From positions 174,374,923-174,438,922 of the forward strand of contig NC_050097.1 of the NCBI RefSeq assembly GCF_902167145.1: 64,000 nucleotides of DNA. The letters are read 5' to 3'. The notes beneath the pieces are model-generated. The model was not told the origin of the DNA. It searched no databases and worked only from the letters and a program-made list of their open reading frames with translations. The translations under genes and the position numbers were made by a program. Shown piece by piece: positions 45,352-56,183 of the stretch (positions are counted from its first letter, which is position 1; each line of letters starts with the position of its first letter). This DNA is from Zea mays (Eukaryota > Streptophyta > Magnoliopsida > Poales > Poaceae).

Positions 45352-48300
45352 TTAATCTAGAAGATATCTAATACCCATAGATCTCACGTGTGCCTCATGC
45401 TTAGGTTGTGGAAGAGGTTTTGTCAAAGGATCAGCAACATTCAAATCCGTATGTATTTTGCATATCTTTATCTCACCCCGCCTAATGAATTCCCGTATGA
45501 GGTGAAACTTCCGCAGTACGTGTTTGTTTTTCTGGTGGTTCCTTGGCTCCTTAGCTTGCGCAATAGCCCCATTGTTGTCACAGTAGAGGTTCAATGGGCT
45601 AGATGCATTAGGAAACACACCAAGCTCGATGAGGAACTTCCTTATCCAAACACCTTCCTTCGCAGATTCAGAAGGTGCAATGTACTCGGCTTCTGTTGTA
45701 GAATCAGTCACAGTCTCCTGTTTGGAACTCTTCCAACTAACAGCACCACCATTTATTGTGAACACAAAACCTGATTGCGATTTTAACTCGTCTGGGTCAG
45801 TTTGGAAGCTAGCATCGGTGTAACCAGTTACAACGAGCTCCTCCTTACCCCCATATACCAGGAACATTTCTTTAGTCCTTCTTAAGTACTTAAGAATGCC
45901 TTTTACCGCTGTCCAGTGATCCTCACCTGGATCAGCCTGGTATCTACTCGTAGCACTTATAGCGTATGAAACATCTGGGCGTGTACTTATCATGGCATAC
46001 ATGATTGAACCAATTGCTGAGGCGTATGGTACCTTACACATGCGCTCCCGCTCATTAGCCGTTGCAGGACATTGCATCTGGCTAAGGTGTTTACCATGTG
46101 ACATAGGTATGAACCCTTTCTTGGACTGTTCCATGTTGAACCGTTTCAAAACCTTGTCAATGTACGTATCTTGACTTAATCCTATAAGCCTCTTCGACCT
46201 ATCTCTATAGATCCTTATGCCCAAAATATATGCTGCTTCCCCTAAGTCCTTCATAGAAAAACTCTTTTTCAGTGAAGCCTTGACGGACTCCAGCATAGGA
46301 ATGTCATTCCCAATCAATAATATGTCATCCACATATAAGATCAGAAATACAACAGCGCTCCCACTTTCCTTCTTGTAAACACAAGCTTCTTCTTCATTCT
46401 GATGAAAACCAAGCCCTTTGATCACTTCATCAAAATGAATGTTCCAACTCCGAGATGCTTGCTTCAACCCATAAATGGATTTCTGAAGTTTGCATATCTT
46501 TCCAGCATTGATCGGATCGACAAAACCCTCGGGCTGTATCATATACACGTCCTCATCTAGGTTTCCATTAAGGAAAGCTGTTTTGACATCCATCTGCCAA
46601 ATCTCATAATCGAAATATGCGGCAATAGCTAGAATGATCCGAATAGATTTAAGCATCGCTACTGGCGAGAATGTCTCGTCATAGTCAACTCCTTGAACTT
46701 GTCGAAAACCCTTTGCAACAAGTCGAGCCTTATAGATGTGAACATTTCCATCCATGTCTTTCTTCTTCTTATAGATCCATTTGCATTCTATAGGTCTAAC
46801 ACCATCAGGCGGGTCAACCAAGTTCCAAACTTGATTTTCTCCCATGGAATCTATCTCGGATCTCATGGCGACATGCCATTTCTCGGAATCTGGGTCCATC
46901 ATCGCTTCTGAATATGTTGCAGGTTCGTCGTTGTCTAACAACAACACTTCCCCATTGCCCAACAATAGCACTTCTCCTCGTGCCTCGCGAAGCCTTGCTG
47001 ACCTTCGTGGTTGTGGTGGTGATTCTCTTGCCATAGACGTCTCAACTTGTTCTGCTACATTAGCATCACTTGTTGAATCTTGTCCCACTGGCTCATCCTG
47101 AACTTCTTCAAGATACACCTTTTGTTTACTTTTCTCTCTTTTGAGAAACTCTTTCTCTAAGAACACACCGTTCCGGGCGACAAACACTTTGCCCTCTGAC
47201 CGGTGGTAAAAGTAATATCCTAAAGTTTCCTTTGGATATCCCACGAACATGCACTTGTCCGATTTTGGAGTGAGTTTATCCGACTGTAGTCGCTTGACGT
47301 AAACCTCACAACCCCAAATCTTCAGAAAAGACAAGCTGAGAGTCTTCCCAGTCCACATCTCATATGGTGTCTTAACTACGGACTTAGACGGTACCCTATT
47401 TAGTGTGAAAGCTGCTGTTTCTAGAGCGTATCCCCAAAACGACAAAGGTAGGTCCGACTGGCTCATCATTGATCGAACCATATCCAATAAAGTCCGATTA
47501 CGTCGCTCAGACACGCCATTCCTCTGAGGCGTTCCAGGCGGCATAAGCTGTGGAACAATTCCACAACTCTTTAGATGATTGCTAAACTCATGACTCAAAT
47601 ATTCACCACCACGATCTGATCGCAGTGCTTTAATTTTCTTGCCACGCTGATTTTCTACTTCATTCTGAAACTCTTTGAACTTTTCTAAGGATTCAGACTT
47701 GTGTTTCATTAAGTAGACATACCCATATCTACTAAAATCATCAGTGAAGGTTATGAAGTATTGGAATCCTCCCCTAGCTGTCGTACTCATTGGTCCGCAC
47801 ACATCAGTATGTATGAGTTCCAATAAATCTAACGTCCTCTCCGGTAAACCCGTGAAGGGCGCCTTGGTCATCTTACCAAGTAAGCAAGCTTCACATGTCT
47901 CGTATGATTCAAAATCAAACGAAGTTAAAAGCCCATCAGAATGAAGCTTCTTCATGCGATTCTCACTTATATGACCCAAACGACAGTGCCACATGTAGGT
48001 AGGACTTAAATCATTAGGCCGAGGCCTTTTAGCACTAATATTACAGATAGGTGTATCATCAAGATTTAAAATGAATAACCCATTCATAATGGATGCAAAA
48101 GCCACAAACATGCCATTCTTAGAGATCACACAACCATTGTTTTCACTCGCAAATGAATAACCATCCTTCATCAAACATGAAGGAGACATAATGTTTCGAC
48201 TCATACTAGGAACTAGATAACAATTATTTAACTCCAAAATAAATCCTGATGGGAGGTGGAGTTGCATCGTCCCGACGGTCAACGCAGCAACTCTTGCATT

Positions 48301-49317
48301 ATTGCCTACCCGGAAATCAACTTCTCCTCTTTTCACGCTTCTACTTCTTATCATTCCCTGCATCGAATTGCAAATATGGGCAACCGATCCGGTATCAAAT
48401 ACCCAAGAATTAATATAAGAATCAGCAAGAAAAATTTCTGTAATGTGAATAGCAAGTGTACCTGCTGCGGCTGTACCCTTACCGCCGCGATCCTTAATAG
48501 AGGCCAAGTACTGCTTGCAATTCCTTTTCCAGTGACCAAGTTCTTTGCAATAAAAGCACTCTGCATCTGCAGCTGGTCCAGCCTTGGGCTTTTGATTTGG
48601 CTTGGATACTGTATCCTTTGCCTTGCCCTTCTTCTTTTGAGACTTACCCTTCTTCTTAAAGTTGGGTTTGTTTTGGACCGCCATCACATGGCCGCTGCTG
48701 CCAGCGCTTTTCTTTATGTCCCCTTCTGCTGTTTTCAGCATGCCACACAGTTCATTGAGGCCCCTCTCCGCCCCATGCATATGGTAGTTCGTGATGAAGT
48801 TTCCATAGCTGGGTGGAAGAGATGCCAAAATAAAGTCAGTGGCCAACTCTTGGCTTATTGGGAAGCCTAGCTTCTCCAACCTCTGACTGTAACCAACCAT
48901 TTTGATTACGTGTGGCCCAACTGCTGCGCCTTCTGCTAGCTTGCATTCCAGAAAGGCTTTGGACACATTGAACCTTTCAGTCCTAGCCTGAGTCTGGAAC
49001 ATATCCTTGAGCGCCACGATCATATCGTGCACCTCATGGTTTGTCTCAAACTGCATCTGGAGCTCAGGCTCCATGCAAGCAAGCATTAGGCAACTCACTT
49101 CAAGATTAGCATCCATTGCTTTCTTGTAAGCGGTTTTAGCTGCAGCAGTTGCATTTTCACCAGGATCCTCTGGCAGTGGGGTGTCTAGAACGTCTTCCTT
49201 TTTTTCAGCCCTGAGAACAATTCTCAGGTTACAGATCCAATCCGTATAGTTTGTTCCATTTAACTTATCCTTTTCAAGAATTGATCGCAAAGTAAATGTT
49301 GGTGTGCTAGGTGCCAT
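45352..49317 (-). CDS. gag-pol: Element D Gag-Pol polyprotein (copia), uninterrupted
   Basis: 1,321 codons without a stop. Domains in order: capsid (about 1-210, LNGTNYTDWICNLRIVLRAE, LASLPPSYGNFI); a Lys-rich linker; a CCHC knuckle (CFYCKELGHWKRNC, about 255); protease (WVFDTGSVAHICNSM, about 310); an HHCC domain (HCRLGHISENRM...CEACLLGK); integrase (LIHTDVCGPM, ALRSDRGGEY, RRNRTLLDMV); RT (DETFSPVAMLKS, MDVKTAFLNG, LYVDDILLIGND); and RNase H (YTDASFQTD, STTEAEYIAPSES, CDNNGAIAQ). The end is SMGIRYLLD. All catalytic residues are in place. Gag and Pol share one frame, so Gag excess must come from another mechanism. The stop is only about 20 bp from the 3' LTR, a very compact design. Confidence 0.96.
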   Translation of the reverse strand: MAPSTPTFTLRSILEKDKLNGTNYTDWICNLRIVLRAEKKEDVLDTPLPEDPGENATAAAKTAYKKAMDANLEVSCLMLACMEPELQMQFETNHEVHDMIVALKDMFQTQARTERFNVSKAFLECKLAEGAAVGPHVIKMVGYSQRLEKLGFPISQELATDFILASLPPSYGNFITNYHMHGAERGLNELCGMLKTAEGDIKKSAGSSGHVMAVQNKPNFKKKGKSQKKKGKAKDTVSKPNQKPKAGPAADAECFYCKELGHWKRNCKQYLASIKDRGGKGTAAAGTLAIHITEIFLADSYINSWVFDTGSVAHICNSMQGMIRSRSVKRGEVDFRVGNNARVAALTVGTMQLHLPSGFILELNNCYLVPSMSRNIMSPSCLMKDGYSFASENNGCVISKNGMFVAFASIMNGLFILNLDDTPICNISAKRPRPNDLSPTYMWHCRLGHISENRMKKLHSDGLLTSFDFESYETCEACLLGKMTKAPFTGLPERTLDLLELIHTDVCGPMSTTARGGFQYFITFTDDFSRYGYVYLMKHKSESLEKFKEFQNEVENQRGKKIKALRSDRGGEYLSHEFSNHLKSCGIVPQLMPPGTPQRNGVSERRNRTLLDMVRSMMSQSDLPLSFWGYALETAAFTLNRVPSKSVVKTPYEMWTGKTLSLSFLKIWGCEVYVKRLQSDKLTPKSDKCMFVGYPKETLGYYFYHRSEGKVFVARNGVFLEKEFLKREKSKQKVYLEEVQDEPVGQDSTSDANVAEQVETSMARESPPQPRRSARLREARGEVLLLGNGEVLLLDNDEPATYSEAMMDPDSEKWHVAMRSEIDSMGENQVWNLVDPPDGVRPIECKWIYKKKKDMDGNVHIYKARLVAKGFRQVQGVDYDETFSPVAMLKSIRIILAIAAYFDYEIWQMDVKTAFLNGNLDEDVYMIQPEGFVDPINAGKICKLQKSIYGLKQASRSWNIHFDEVIKGLGFHQNEEEACVYKKESGSAVVFLILYVDDILLIGNDIPMLESVKASLKKSFSMKDLGEAAYILGIRIYRDRSKRLIGLSQDTYIDKVLKRFNMEQSKKGFIPMSHGKHLSQMQCPATANERERMCKVPYASAIGSIMYAMISTRPDVSYAISATSRYQADPGEDHWTAVKGILKYLRRTKEMFLVYGGKEELVVTGYTDASFQTDPDELKSQSGFVFTINGGAVSWKSSKQETVTDSTTEAEYIAPSESAKEGVWIRKFLIELGVFPNASSPLNLYCDNNGAIAQAKEPRNHQKNKHVLRKFHLIREFIRRGEIKICKIHTDLNVADPLTKPLPQPKHEAHVRSMGIRYLLD

Positions 49318-50565
49318 TTATCTACAACAAAATAATGCAAAATACTAAGACAAAATATCCATGACAGAGTAAATCATATTAAACATTTAATAGTCTACTC
49401 CCACTAAAATCAATATCCCTCGATTGATACTTAGTGATTCAGAACCCACAACTAACAAGTCTACTAGTGAGCTTTAGCATCACCGCTAGAAGACAAGGTA
49501 GATCGGTAAGCAACTCCTTGCTAATCATATCATATATATGACTCCTGTTGTTGGGTGACATCTCTATGTCTCGGCTCCCAACCTTATGCCTCAAAGTCCT
49601 TAACCATTAAGCTGACTTTGTTTAAGTTAACCAACCCTTTCTGCAGTTCGTATCCGATACAAACCTATCTAGTCAAGGAAAACTGGTGGCACCCTAATTT
49701 CATAGACCCACCACCAATTGTACAAGACTTATGATAGTGCAAGGTTTGGAGAGGCATTAAAGCTTAAACATTTATGAGGGATCGTCCTACTTATAACATC
49801 GCACGCAAGGAATTATATGCAATATAAACAAGTAGAACAATAAGAATGGCATTCACACAACAGTTGTGATTCGGTATGGCTTGTTTTCACATGGTGATCC
49901 CCATCTCCAAAAATCTGTTCATCACGATGATCTCCATCTCCATGATATAGGTATGCCATCCTCCAGGTGATGAGTCCTTCAAGACCTATCTAACGTATGC
50001 TGGTAAACAAATTACATATACGCTTTGGATCATCACATGTTGACACGCAGGTCATTACATTAAATTTGGACAATACATGTGGCTCCAGCCGTATTGCCCT
50101 GGTCACGACACGCAGGTCATGAATAACTTATTAACATGCATCATATACACATAATAGCCATACCGATCACATGTCCTGCAAAAACAGGTTAGACAAACAC
50201 GTTTCTATACGTTCGCCACTACAGCAGAAACCTCACAGGATTCCATGCATCATATGTATGGAAATTCCACTGGAAATCTCATGCGGTTGATCAAATCAAC
50301 CCAAATCCGAGACTTTCGACCCGAAGAAGATTACACTCATGACGTTGATCTGTTACGTCAATCTACTACTTGTGTACGCTGTTAGCCTCGAAGGTGATTC
50401 CAGCCGGTAGGGGCAAGTCACGCATACAACAGAGAAGGACGAACTGATCTCTCCAGTCATATCCGATGTAATCTACTTCAACCCTATCTTACCAATTGAT
50501 CTAATCAAACCGTGCATCAAGTAGATCCATCTCATGAACCTAGATCCAGACCTAAAACTACGCAG
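49318..50565 (-). other. Element D 5' leader
   Basis: A 1.25-kb untranslated stretch between the primer-binding site and the gag-pol start. No reading frame of note was seen. Leaders of this kind hold packaging and dimerisation signals in copia elements, which I cannot locate from sequence alone. Confidence 0.6.
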
Positions 50566-50584
50566 AACCTGGCTCTGATACCAC
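50566..50584 (-). promoter_or_regulatory. Element D primer-binding site (tRNA-iMet)
   Basis: Minus strand: GTGGTATCAGAGCCAGGTT directly after the 5' LTR, an extended match to the complement of initiator Met tRNA. Confidence 0.9.
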
Positions 50585-51857
50585 TGTAGGATTACGGGGA
50601 GGCTACACTAGCGCAAAACAAAATTTTCAACCCCATAATACCAAGAACTACTGCGGTTATAGGTCATGGAATTACCACTAGACGCGCAGAGCAGCGGAAG
50701 ACGTCTCGATGTAGACGAACGCGTCGAGCAGTGCCGTGCAGTCGCCGGCGTCCTTCACGTCCTCGCACGGTCCGTCCAAGTGCTCCAGATGCAGCACCTC
50801 CGAGGTATCCACACGTACAGGGAGGAAGCGCCGCGTACCGAACTGCTAGGTTCGCGACGGCGGCTTGGCGAGGGCGAGAGGTGGGCGGCGGCTGTTAGTT
50901 CGCTGGTGGCGAATTAGGTTATCCTTAACCGCGCCCCCGCCCCTCATTATATAGGCGTTATGGTGGGCTTCTGACGCCGAGGCCCATCATTAACCCTAAA
51001 GCCCAGTCTAATTTCGGATCTAATCCGAATTAGGCTTCCTTCCCCTTAAGTGTGTGACCCTATAGGTTCACGTACAAATAGACATAGCCCGAGTACTCTT
51101 ACTTGGCCCAATAATTGACAGCGGCCTCTAGCAAGACATGTCAGCTCCTATGTGTACGTAAAGATCATATCAGACGAACCATTGCGACATTAAGTACATG
51201 TTGTTCCCTTTGTCTCACGATATTTGGTCTGGCTCTAAGCTGACCTCTCTTTCTCGATACTGTGAATTGGAATCCTTTCAATGGTTAACTCTTAACCCTA
51301 GCACGGCCATGCATTTCTTGATCCAATCACTCGAGGGGCCCAGAGATATCTCTCTCACAAAGAGAGGGACAAATTCCATCTTGACTGACCATGCCTCATA
51401 GCATGCTTCCTGACAAACCCAAAACTACCTTTATAACTACCCAGTTACGGGATAGCGTTTGATAGTCCCTAAGTAAGTCAATTCACATCTTGAGAACATG
51501 CGACAATCTCAGGTCTAAGGATACAGTATTCATGTTGCAAGAAGAGAACTATATTACAATATCTCACGTTGGGTCGGTCCAGCCTCATGTCATACATGCG
51601 CCCACATTATTAATTTAACATCTCCATGTTCATGACTTGTGAAATGTAGTCATCAACTAACACATGTGCTAGTCATCGACTCTGACTAGGGACATCATTT
51701 AGAATAACCATATAAGTAAAGAATCTCACAAACAATTCACATAATTGCTAATCAATACAAGGTGCCTTCCATGGATATTCAATTAAGCAATATATATATC
51801 ATGGATACAAAGAAATATGCTCATCTCTATGATTATCTCTAGGGCATATTTCTAACA
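50585..51857 (-). repeat. Element D 5' LTR
   Basis: Identical to 44059-45331 apart from about five transitions, for example GATCTAATCCG / GATCTAATCTG near 51025 and CATATCAGACG / CATATCGGACG near 51170. The TATA-like TATATAAT is at 50946-50953 (minus strand), about 900 bp from the LTR start. Confidence 0.96.
50946..50953 (-). promoter_or_regulatory. TATA box of element D 5' LTR
   Basis: TATATAAT on the minus strand in CGCCTATATAATGAGGGGCG, a TATA box between GC-rich sequences, which is the usual core-promoter layout. Confidence 0.6.
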
Positions 51858-51862
51858 GAGAT

Positions 51863-53257
51863 GAATCTGTTGAGGGCGACCAATCTCCCCGTCAAGCGCT
51901 GGACGTCTCTGGCGGACTGCGGGGGCCTCATGTTTATGATGGCTTGAATTTTGGTTGGGTTGGCCTCGATGCCGCGGTGTGATACCAGGTAGCCCAATAT
52001 TTTGCCTTGGCGAACGCCGAAGACGCACTTTTCTGGGTTTAGGCGGAGTTGGGCGTCTCGCATGTTCGCGAATGTCTCGGCGAGGTCAGTGAGATGGTCC
52101 GCCTTGCTCTTACTGGCGACGACGATGTCGTCCACATATGTGAATATATTTCTGCCAACTTGCCCGTCGAGCACTGTCTTGGTAAGCCTGGAGAAGGTGG
52201 ACCCGACGTTCTTGAGTCCCTTCGGCATTCTGATGAAGCAATATGTGCCGAAGGGTGTTATAAAGCTGGTGCTAGCCTTGTCTTCCTCCTTCATGTATAT
52301 CTGGTGGTACCCGGAGAAGCAGTCGAGGAGTGACATGACTTCGCATCCGGCCGCGCTATCGACTATTTTGTCGATCCGCGGCAACGGGAAGTTGTCCTTT
52401 GGGCAGGCCTTATTGAGGCTGGTGAAGTCGATGCACATTCGCCACTTCCCGCTCTTTTTCTGCACCATCACAACATTGGAGAGCCACGTGGGGTAAGCCA
52501 CCGGCTCGATGAATTTGGCTTCCAGGAGGCGGTGCACTTCTGCCTTGGCGGCCTCTGTCTTCTCGTCGGACATCTTGCGAAGCCGCTGTTTTTTCGGCCT
52601 CACCGAAGGGTCGATTCCCAAGCTGTGCTCGATTATGGATCGGCTGACCCCGACCAGGTCGAGGGCTGACCAGGCGAAGACATCTTTGTTCTTGGACAGG
52701 CAGCAGAGGAGCTTCTCCTCTTCATGCGAAGTGAGGTCTTTGCTGATAGTGACTGTCTGCTTGGGCGTGGCCTGGTCGAGGGGGACAGTCTTGGTCCCGT
52801 CGTTGCTCTGCAGCTGTGCCTTGTCGTGCTGTTTATCGGTTGGGCTGGCGGGCGCGGGGACCTCGCGCTGGGCCGTGAGGCAGTGCACGTTTCTCTGACC
52901 GGGTACGAAGTCCCGCTCTATGTTGCGCGCAGTCTGTTGATTGCTGTAGACCGTAATAACGCCTAACGGACATGGTATCTTCATACATAGGTACAGTCCG
53001 TGAATGGCTGCTTCGAACTTATTGATGGAGCCCCGGCCCATGATGGCATTGTATGGATATACCATATCCACAATATCAAAGGTTACTTGCTCACTTCGGG
53101 CATTGGGTGCTACACCGAAGGAGAGAGGCAGCTCTATTTTGCCGACAGGAAAGGTGCCCTTGCCGCCGAAGCCATACAACGGGTTGTCCGAAGGCTTGAG
53201 CAAGCTGTGGCTTATGCCCATGCGATCGAAGGCATGGAGGAAGATGATGTCCGCCTA
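51863..53257 (-). pseudogene. pol: Element C protease-RT part of pol
   Basis: The protease active site VLVDNGS (about 53256-53280) is followed at once by an amber codon (53255-53257) where a Ser codon is expected. Beyond it the frame is open to element D: protease remainder (ADIIFLHAFDRMGIS), then RT (KFIEPVAYPTWLSNVVMVQK, RMCIDFTSLNKACPKD, LLDCFSGYHQI, TYVDDIVVASKS, EKCVFGVRQGKILGYLVS). The catalytic YVDD is intact. The frame continues after D at 44053 with no shift. Upstream, the gag frame and the protease frame differ by one nucleotide, with the shift near 53335, so gag and pol were originally one ORF. Confidence 0.88.
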
Positions 53258-53271
53258 ACTGCCATTGTCGA

Positions 53272-55209
53272 CTAGGACTTTGTGCAGGTCCCAGCCTGCC
53301 ACGCTGCAATTGATAACCATGGCGTCGCAGTGGGGGCGCTGCGCAGGTCGACGTCTCGTGCGTCGAAGGTTAGCGGTATGTGGGACCACTTTGTCTGCAC
53401 AACTGGGCCAGTGACGGCGACATGGTTGATGCTGCGGTAGTGGTCCCGCTTCTGCCGCTTTGTGTCGAAGTCAGTGCTGGACCCCCCAGTTATCATGTGA
53501 ATGACTCCGCGATACGGCTGATCGGCGAAGTCTTCCTGCTTCGGGGCGTGGGGGATGTTTTGATGTTGCTGGTGTGGTGGTGGGGGTGGGGGAGGTACGA
53601 TTTGTACTTCCTGATGGTGTTGGTAAGCGTGGTGCGGTGGATGCAGGGCGGGGGCGTGGATATATGGTGGAGGGGGTTGCTGGTATGTGTGTGCGACAAC
53701 TCTGGGGTTGTCGGCTGGCTGCGCCCGTGCCATCCTGTCTCTGGTGGCCTTCGTTTCTGGGCAGTCTTTGGTTTGGTGGGCGCAGTCTTCGCCATGGAAG
53801 AGGCAGTAGAATCGGCGCGGCGGCTGCGCACGCCCCCGACCCCTACCGCGAGTTCCATTTCCGCGGCCCTGGGGGGGATATTCCTGGCGACGAGGGGCGT
53901 CAGCAGCGGGGTGCTGGTTGGCGATGTTGTGCACTTGCTGTTGATTGCGGCCGTCTCGACCGGAGTCTGGCTGCGGAGTCCTCGTCCACGTGCGGCTGGA
54001 CTGTGGAGCATCTTTGGGCTTCCTTTGGGACTCAACCTTGCGCTGGTGGAGCTCTTCGGATTTTGCGTATTTTTCAAACAGCTGATATAATTCCTGGAGG
54101 TTCTTTGGCGGATCTCTGATGCAGTGGCTATAGAGGACGCCGACGCAAAGGCCACTGATAGCGTAGTGGATAGCGATCTGGTCATCGACTGAGGGCAGCT
54201 GTGACTTGAGTGTTAAAAATTTGCGGTAATACTCCCGCAGAGTCTCCTTTTCCAGCTGCTTGCAGAGTGAGAGTTCGGCCAAGGCGTCGGTGTCTGGGCG
54301 GTACCCTTGGAAGTTGAGCAGGAACTTGTCCCGGAGGCTTCTCCAGGAATCAATGGACATCGGAGGCAACCTGGTGAACCAGGTGAGAGCTGGGTCTTCG
54401 AGGGCGATGATGAAAGACTTGGCCATTGTGGCATCGTCCCCTCCGGAAGATGCAACGGCGACCTGATAACTCATTATGTATTGTGCTGGGTCGGTGCTGC
54501 CGTTGTACTTGGGATAGGTCCCTGCCCGGAAGTTAGCGGGCCAAGGCATCACTTGCAGGTGTGGCGCCAGGGGACTTCGCTCGTCAAGGTAGTTGACCCC
54601 TTGGAATGGCGCGGCGTGCGGGAAGGTGTGGTCGCGCTGGGGGAAACGTGGGTCTTCCGGTTGTGCGCGCTGGTGCAGGGGTGGCCCATGCTGCAGGCCG
54701 AGGTGGCCTTCGCGCGTGTCTTCCAGTTGTGCGCGCTGCTGCAGGGGTGGCCCGTGCTGCAGGCCAAGGTGGCCTTTGCGCTGCATCAGCGCGATCTCCC
54801 GCTCGAGGTCCTGGGCCTTCTGCTCTTCGTCACGAATCATTTGCCACACTTTGGCTAGTGCGGACACGCGTTAGCGCTTGGCCTCCAGTATCTCTTTCTG
54901 CCTCTGGAGATTGCGGTTCTTGAGGCGCAGGGTGCGCAGCTGTAGTTGTTCTTCCGCTGAGACGCCGAGGACTTCACCGTCCTCGGTGAGGTCCGCGCCC
55001 TCCAGTGTGGCGAAGCCTGGGGGTGGCTGCGATTGTCCTTCAGGGCCGCAGGTGCGGAGAGTGTCGTCTTCGCAGGTGCGGAGAACGTCGTCTTCAGTGG
55101 CCTCTTGGTGGGTGGATTGGGTGAGGGCGAGGGCCTTGCCCTTTCTTGCAGCAAGTAGTGCTGCCTTCGCAGCCTCGTCAGCCTTCGGGTTAGCTTTCTT
55201 GGGTGCCAT
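53272..55209 (-). pseudogene. gag: Element C Gag
   Basis: The ATG at 55207-55209 (MAPKKANPKADEAAK) starts 40 bp after the 5' LTR. One TAA (54871-54873, in the middle of a coiled coil, ILEAKR|RVSALAKV) breaks the frame, otherwise open to 53272. Features: a charged coiled-coil N-terminus; an internal duplication of about 66 bp (GHLGLQHGPPL(Q/H)QRAQ, 54660-54790); the Retrotrans_gag core (YPKYNGSTDPAQYIMSYQV, WFTRLPPMSIDSWRSLRDKF, EYYRKFLTLKSQLPSV); an Arg/Gly/Pro-rich basic region; a single zinc knuckle-like CLFHGEDCAHQTKDC; and a Pro/His-rich stretch. The last codons before 53272 are out-of-frame protease sequence caused by the shift near 53335. Confidence 0.88.
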
Positions 55210-55224
55210 CGCGGGTGGTTTTCT

Positions 55225-55249
55225 CGTAGCACGAACGGTGGGCGCCAAA
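55225..55249 (-). promoter_or_regulatory. Element C primer-binding site region
   Basis: Minus strand, right after the 5' LTR: TTTGGCGCCCACCGTTCGTG. TGGCGCC-type primer sites are usual in Ty3/gypsy elements. I cannot name the tRNA with confidence. Confidence 0.6.
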
Positions 55250-55724
55250 TGTTGGAACTTGCTCTCAATTGCAAGGGGATCCAACAAGGGTGAACAGGGA
55301 CGTTAACAGGGTTCTCACGCAAGATGGCAATAGCTCTGTTAATCTAGCCTCTCACGGGCACTGTGCGGGGGTATTTATAGGTGTCCGAGCGCCCAGCGTC
55401 TTGTGTTAAGGATGCATGTGCCCTCAGACACCTAGGTTGTCCCCAGAATATTCCCATAAAGCAGGGTTACAGACTGTAATTACAGGGATGCCTTTACAAA
55501 TTAGGCCCGTAACACACAGCGGCCACGCAGGGCCCGTTATAGTGGGCCGGATCACACGTGGGCCTCCGAGCTGGACGAGGCCGCACGGTGGGATGACTTC
55601 GTCGCAGGCCTTCGTCTGATGTCGTATGGGGCGAAGGGTGTCCCTGCCCGTTTTATCTCCGTTGGACCAACGACTGCAGCGAAGGCCTCGAGCGAAGGGT
55701 GGCGTCTTTGCCTTCGCCCCAACA
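55250..55724 (-). repeat. Element C 5' LTR
   Basis: Same length (475 bp) as 36322-36796. The CTTAG duplicate follows at 55725-55729. No obvious TATA box except AATACCCCCGCAC context at about 55370, where TATAAATA reads on the minus strand as CTATAAATACC (55372-55382), a plausible core promoter. Confidence 0.94.
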
Positions 55725-55729
55725 CTTAG

Positions 55730-56183
55730 CTATTAAGCATGCATCTAGATCGGCCTCCTCTTTCAAAAAATCAACTAAGTAGAGTTTGCCGTCTAATACA
55801 CCCTTAAAAGCTAATGAACCATCACTCATTCTAAAGACAGATACATCAACATTTGTAAAAAGACAATTGTAACCCATGTGACACAATTGACTTACAGACA
55901 GAAGGTTGTAACCAAGCGACTCTACTAGAAATACATTTGATATGGAGTGCTCGTTGGTGATGGCTATCTTGCCCAAACCTTTAACCTTGCCTTGGTTCCC
56001 ATCTCCAAAGATGATCATATCCCGAGAATCCTTGTTCTTGACGTAGGACGTGAACATCTTCTTCTCCCTCGTCATGTGGTTTGTGCATCCACTGTCGATA
56101 ATCCAGCTTGAGCCCCGGATGCATAAACCTGCAAGGAATTTAAGCTTGGGTTTTAGGTACCCAACTCTTGTTGGGTCCTGCAA
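55730..56183 (-). pseudogene. pol: Element A pol, protease part
   Basis: Start of A's polyprotein, cut on its left by element C. It carries the protease motif [19 protein letters not shown] and the region up to DLDACLIAK. The frame is open upstream across the gag stop ([14 protein letters not shown]), in the +1 frame to gag, exactly as in element B. Confidence 0.88.

Larger units (their letters stand above)
44059..51857 (-). mobile_element. Element D: intact copia retrotransposon
   Basis: 7,799 bp with two 1,273-bp LTRs (44059-45331 and 50585-51857) and a perfect GAGAT duplication at 44054-44058 and 51858-51862. It has a tRNA-iMet primer site, polypurine tract and one uninterrupted gag-pol frame. 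By eye the LTRs differ at only about five sites, all transitions. It interrupts the RT region of element C without other damage. All features needed for transposition are visible, so this is the best candidate for a recently active element here. LTR starts TGTTAGAAATATGCCC (minus strand). Confidence 0.96.
36322..55724 (-). mobile_element. Element C: Tat-type Ty3/gypsy retrotransposon with antisense gene
   Basis: 475-bp LTRs at 36322-36796 (3') and 55250-55724 (5'), perfect duplication CTTAG at 36317-36321 and 55725-55729. On the minus strand come a primer site, then a gag-pro-RT-RNase H-integrase frame (55209 to 41745, originally one long ORF), then 77-bp tandem repeats. On the plus strand between the repeats and the 3' LTR is a spliced antisense gene. 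RT before integrase marks gypsy. A second, archaeal-type RNase H and the antisense gene point to the Tat lineage. Without element D it is 11.6 kb. By eye the LTRs differ at about six or seven bases, all transitions. Confidence 0.94.

Noticed and set aside
6128..55729. The same target duplication CTTAG used by the solo LTR (6128) and by element C (36317).
   Set aside because: Different families, and a 5-bp match has a chance near 1 in 1,000 per pair. Two cases do not show a target preference.
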